This document shows positions 13,904 to 15,442 of a stretch of 15,442 bases of DNA, in pieces (the stretch's first letter is position 1; every line of letters begins with the position of its first letter). Under the pieces are notes generated by a model that saw only the letters and a list, made by a program, of their open reading frames with translations, was not told where the DNA came from and searched no databases. The stretch covers positions 1 to 15,442 of the forward strand of contig CAZMRA010000104.1 of the NCBI GenBank assembly GCA_964568485.1, in the 5' to 3' direction. Source of the DNA: CFX5 sp964568485. GTDB taxonomy: Bacteria; Chloroflexota; Anaerolineae; Caldilineales; Caldilineaceae. The translations under genes and the position numbers were made by a program.

Positions 13904-15442
13904 TTACTCAGCAGCTTCTTGCCAAAAATGGCTCATTGAATCCCGTGGGCTCCAATCAAGAACACTTCGAGCCTTGTCATGGTTAAACCTTGCATGCGGC
14001 AAGTCAGTGCTGATGTTGACCATCACATAAGGGTCTGGTAAGGATGTAACCTCTAACGCCCGGCGCAGTGCACGCCCCGTGTCAGGCCAGGAGATGGTAA
14101 AGAGCGAAAAACCGGTTGGAACAATTGCTGGGTCTGGATTATACAGCATCGTAAAGAGCAAAACCGGTGTCTCCAAACCATACGCCTCTGCAAACACCCG
14201 TACAATCTCTTGCCCTAGATATTTGGAATGAATGTAGAGATGATCAAAGGGGCGTGCCGGCGCATCGACATGGAGATCGTAATCCCAACTGTAGTCACCC
14301 GGGCCTTGGATATGCTGTACCAAAGGTCCGGTATGAACTACCCGCCGGATGCCGTGTGCCACAGCTGCCTTCATAACATTGTAAGCCCCAATCGTATTGA
14401 CTAAGAATGCATCCACCGGGTGGTGACGCAGCACCGTGCAGTTGATGATGGCATCCATACCTGCCGCCGCCGCCATGACTTGCTCCGGATCGCGTACATC
14501 GACCTGCATCTCGCTGTGGGGTGCAGTCACCGGTGTGGGAAGTGGTGCCCCGGTTGCTTGTGGTTTGTTTTCTGCTTGAATTTCCGCCAACGACCGCAGA
14601 TCGGTCACGCGTAATTTATACGAGGAAAGCAACTCTTGGGTCACCGATGCACCCATCGGCCCGCCGGCCCCGAAAATTACAACTTGGTGGATCGGGCGTG
14701 AAGCCACTGGGTTGGCTGGAGCAAGAATCGTTCGCCATGGCCGTTCATCGCGGACGGGCGGCTGCCAATCTCGGGCCTGTTGGGCGAAATCGTGTTGGGG
14801 CTGGTAGCCAAATGCTTCTCGTGTGCTCTCTTGGTACTTCAATCGGATCTTCGCGGTGGCACCTGGGGCGGTGATGTGAAAGATTGCCCAATCGGGACGC
14901 CGTTGGCTCTGATACCGTAATGCCTGCTCGACGCCATGAATTGCATCATTACTGTGTAGCCAGCGATAGTCGTAAGGTTGGGAAGCCGCCTCTTCCTCAG
15001 TCACAATCTGCCCAAACCGCAGACAAATCCCCTGGATTGTGTCCAGTCGTAAATTTTCCCGCACAGACAATTCGCCTAGCCAGGGGCAAAGTTGCGCCAA
15101 CGCTGGTTCGGGGCGGGGCCGCCACTGTTCGTTAACCTGATAATGGGCTGGCCAGCGATCAAAGAGTGACAGCGAGCTCGCCAGGATAAATCGCTGCACA
15201 CCAGCTGCTCGGGCGGCATTGACCAATACATAGGATCCACGCGTTGTTAGGTCAAGCGCAGTCACCTCATCGAGACCCTGTTGCGCAACCGTAAATGGAG
15301 CCAGATGAATGATGGTATCGGTCCCTTGCAAGGCGGATGCTACCTCGTCGGGGTTGCGCAAGTCACCGGTGACCGTGGCTACCTCGGGGAGTGGTTCGGT
15401 GAATTGTTGATCAAAAAGCCGGACTGAATAGGTTGATGCGAG
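13904..15442 (-). CDS. Tandem double NAD-dependent epimerase/dehydratase (SDR) protein, 5' end outside window
   Basis: The frame stays open to the window's edge: upstream of a TTG at 15361 it continues as SVRLFDQQFTE..VATVTGDLRNPDEV, so the true start and the first GxxGxxG lie beyond 15442. Two extended-SDR units follow each other. The first (to about 14760) has DLRNPDEV, TIIHLAPF and FILASS but no YxxxK. The second begins at VVIFGAGGPMG (about 14650-14680) and has DVRDPEQV, AIINCTV, VVHTGPL and a YxxxK motif (YIHSK, 14222-14236). Extended SDRs act on nucleotide sugars or related substrates with NAD(P). Here the first unit may be non-catalytic. The gene converges on the transposase remnant. 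The exact reaction cannot be predicted. Confidence 0.83.
   Translation of the reverse strand, partial: LASTYSVRLFDQQFTEPLPEVATVTGDLRNPDEVASALQGTDTIIHLAPFTVAQQGLDEVTALDLTTRGSYVLVNAARAAGVQRFILASSLSLFDRWPAHYQVNEQWRPRPEPALAQLCPWLGELSVRENLRLDTIQGICLRFGQIVTEEEAASQPYDYRWLHSNDAIHGVEQALRYQSQRRPDWAIFHITAPGATAKIRLKYQESTREAFGYQPQHDFAQQARDWQPPVRDERPWRTILAPANPVASRPIHQVVIFGAGGPMGASVTQELLSSYKLRVTDLRSLAEIQAENKPQATGAPLPTPVTAPHSEMQVDVRDPEQVMAAAAGMDAIINCTVLRHHPVDAFLVNTIGAYNVMKAAVAHGIRRVVHTGPLVQHIQGPGDYSWDYDLHVDAPARPFDHLYIHSKYLGQEIVRVFAEAYGLETPVLLFTMLYNPDPAIVPTGFSLFTISWPDTGRALRRALEVTSLPDPYVMVNISTDLPHARFNHDKARSVLDWSPRDSMSHFWQEAAE

Overview
The window looks like chromosomal sequence from a filamentous Chloroflexota (Chloroflexales-like) bacterium. 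This is inferred from three things: the mix of secreted or anchored proteins (one carries an FLPLV motif after its anchor, a style common in that phylum), a secreted CotH kinase, and an IS630-type transposase remnant. No rRNA or tRNA is present to confirm it. Ten Ns at 2926-2935 show that it comes from a draft assembly.

Layout. Position 1-61 (-) is the first 20 codons of an ECF sigma factor leaving the window, with an ideal Shine-Dalgarno and an ECF41-like promoter. 267-2213 (-) is an anchored lamin-tail plus double phospholipase-D-fold protein. 2395-3132 (-) is phosphatidylcholine synthase, interrupted by the assembly gap exactly at its catalytic motif. Divergent from it, 3375-4235 and 4216-4821 (+) form an overlapping pair: a one-pass membrane protein with a beta-sandwich exterior and a HEAT-repeat protein. 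After a leader with a long helix comes a type I phosphodiesterase/nucleotide pyrophosphatase (4954-6414, +), then a FrnE-type DsbA oxidoreductase (6560-7270, +). A 10-bp hairpin separates FrnE from the convergent secreted CotH kinase (7392-9161, -). The DNA-uptake channel ComEC (9455-12049, +) is divergent from CotH and overlaps the end of a convergent methyltransferase (12032-12919, -). Next is an AT-rich island (about 13025-13410) with an unrecognised small ORF, a truncated IS630-type transposase (13396-13872, +), and a tandem double SDR/epimerase protein (13904-15442, -) that runs off the right edge.

The genes do not form one pathway. Most act at or outside the membrane (PLD, Pcs, the beta-sandwich protein, CotH, ComEC, probably the phosphodiesterase), so this is an ordinary envelope-rich region with mostly short, single-gene transcription units. 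I found no CRISPR array, defence island, biosynthetic cluster or clearly new multi-gene system. The points most worth a second look are the ECF41 promoter and sigma start, the gap hiding the Pcs active site, the FrnE C-terminal CX4C pair, the structured leader before the phosphodiesterase, and the double SDR with one degenerate half.
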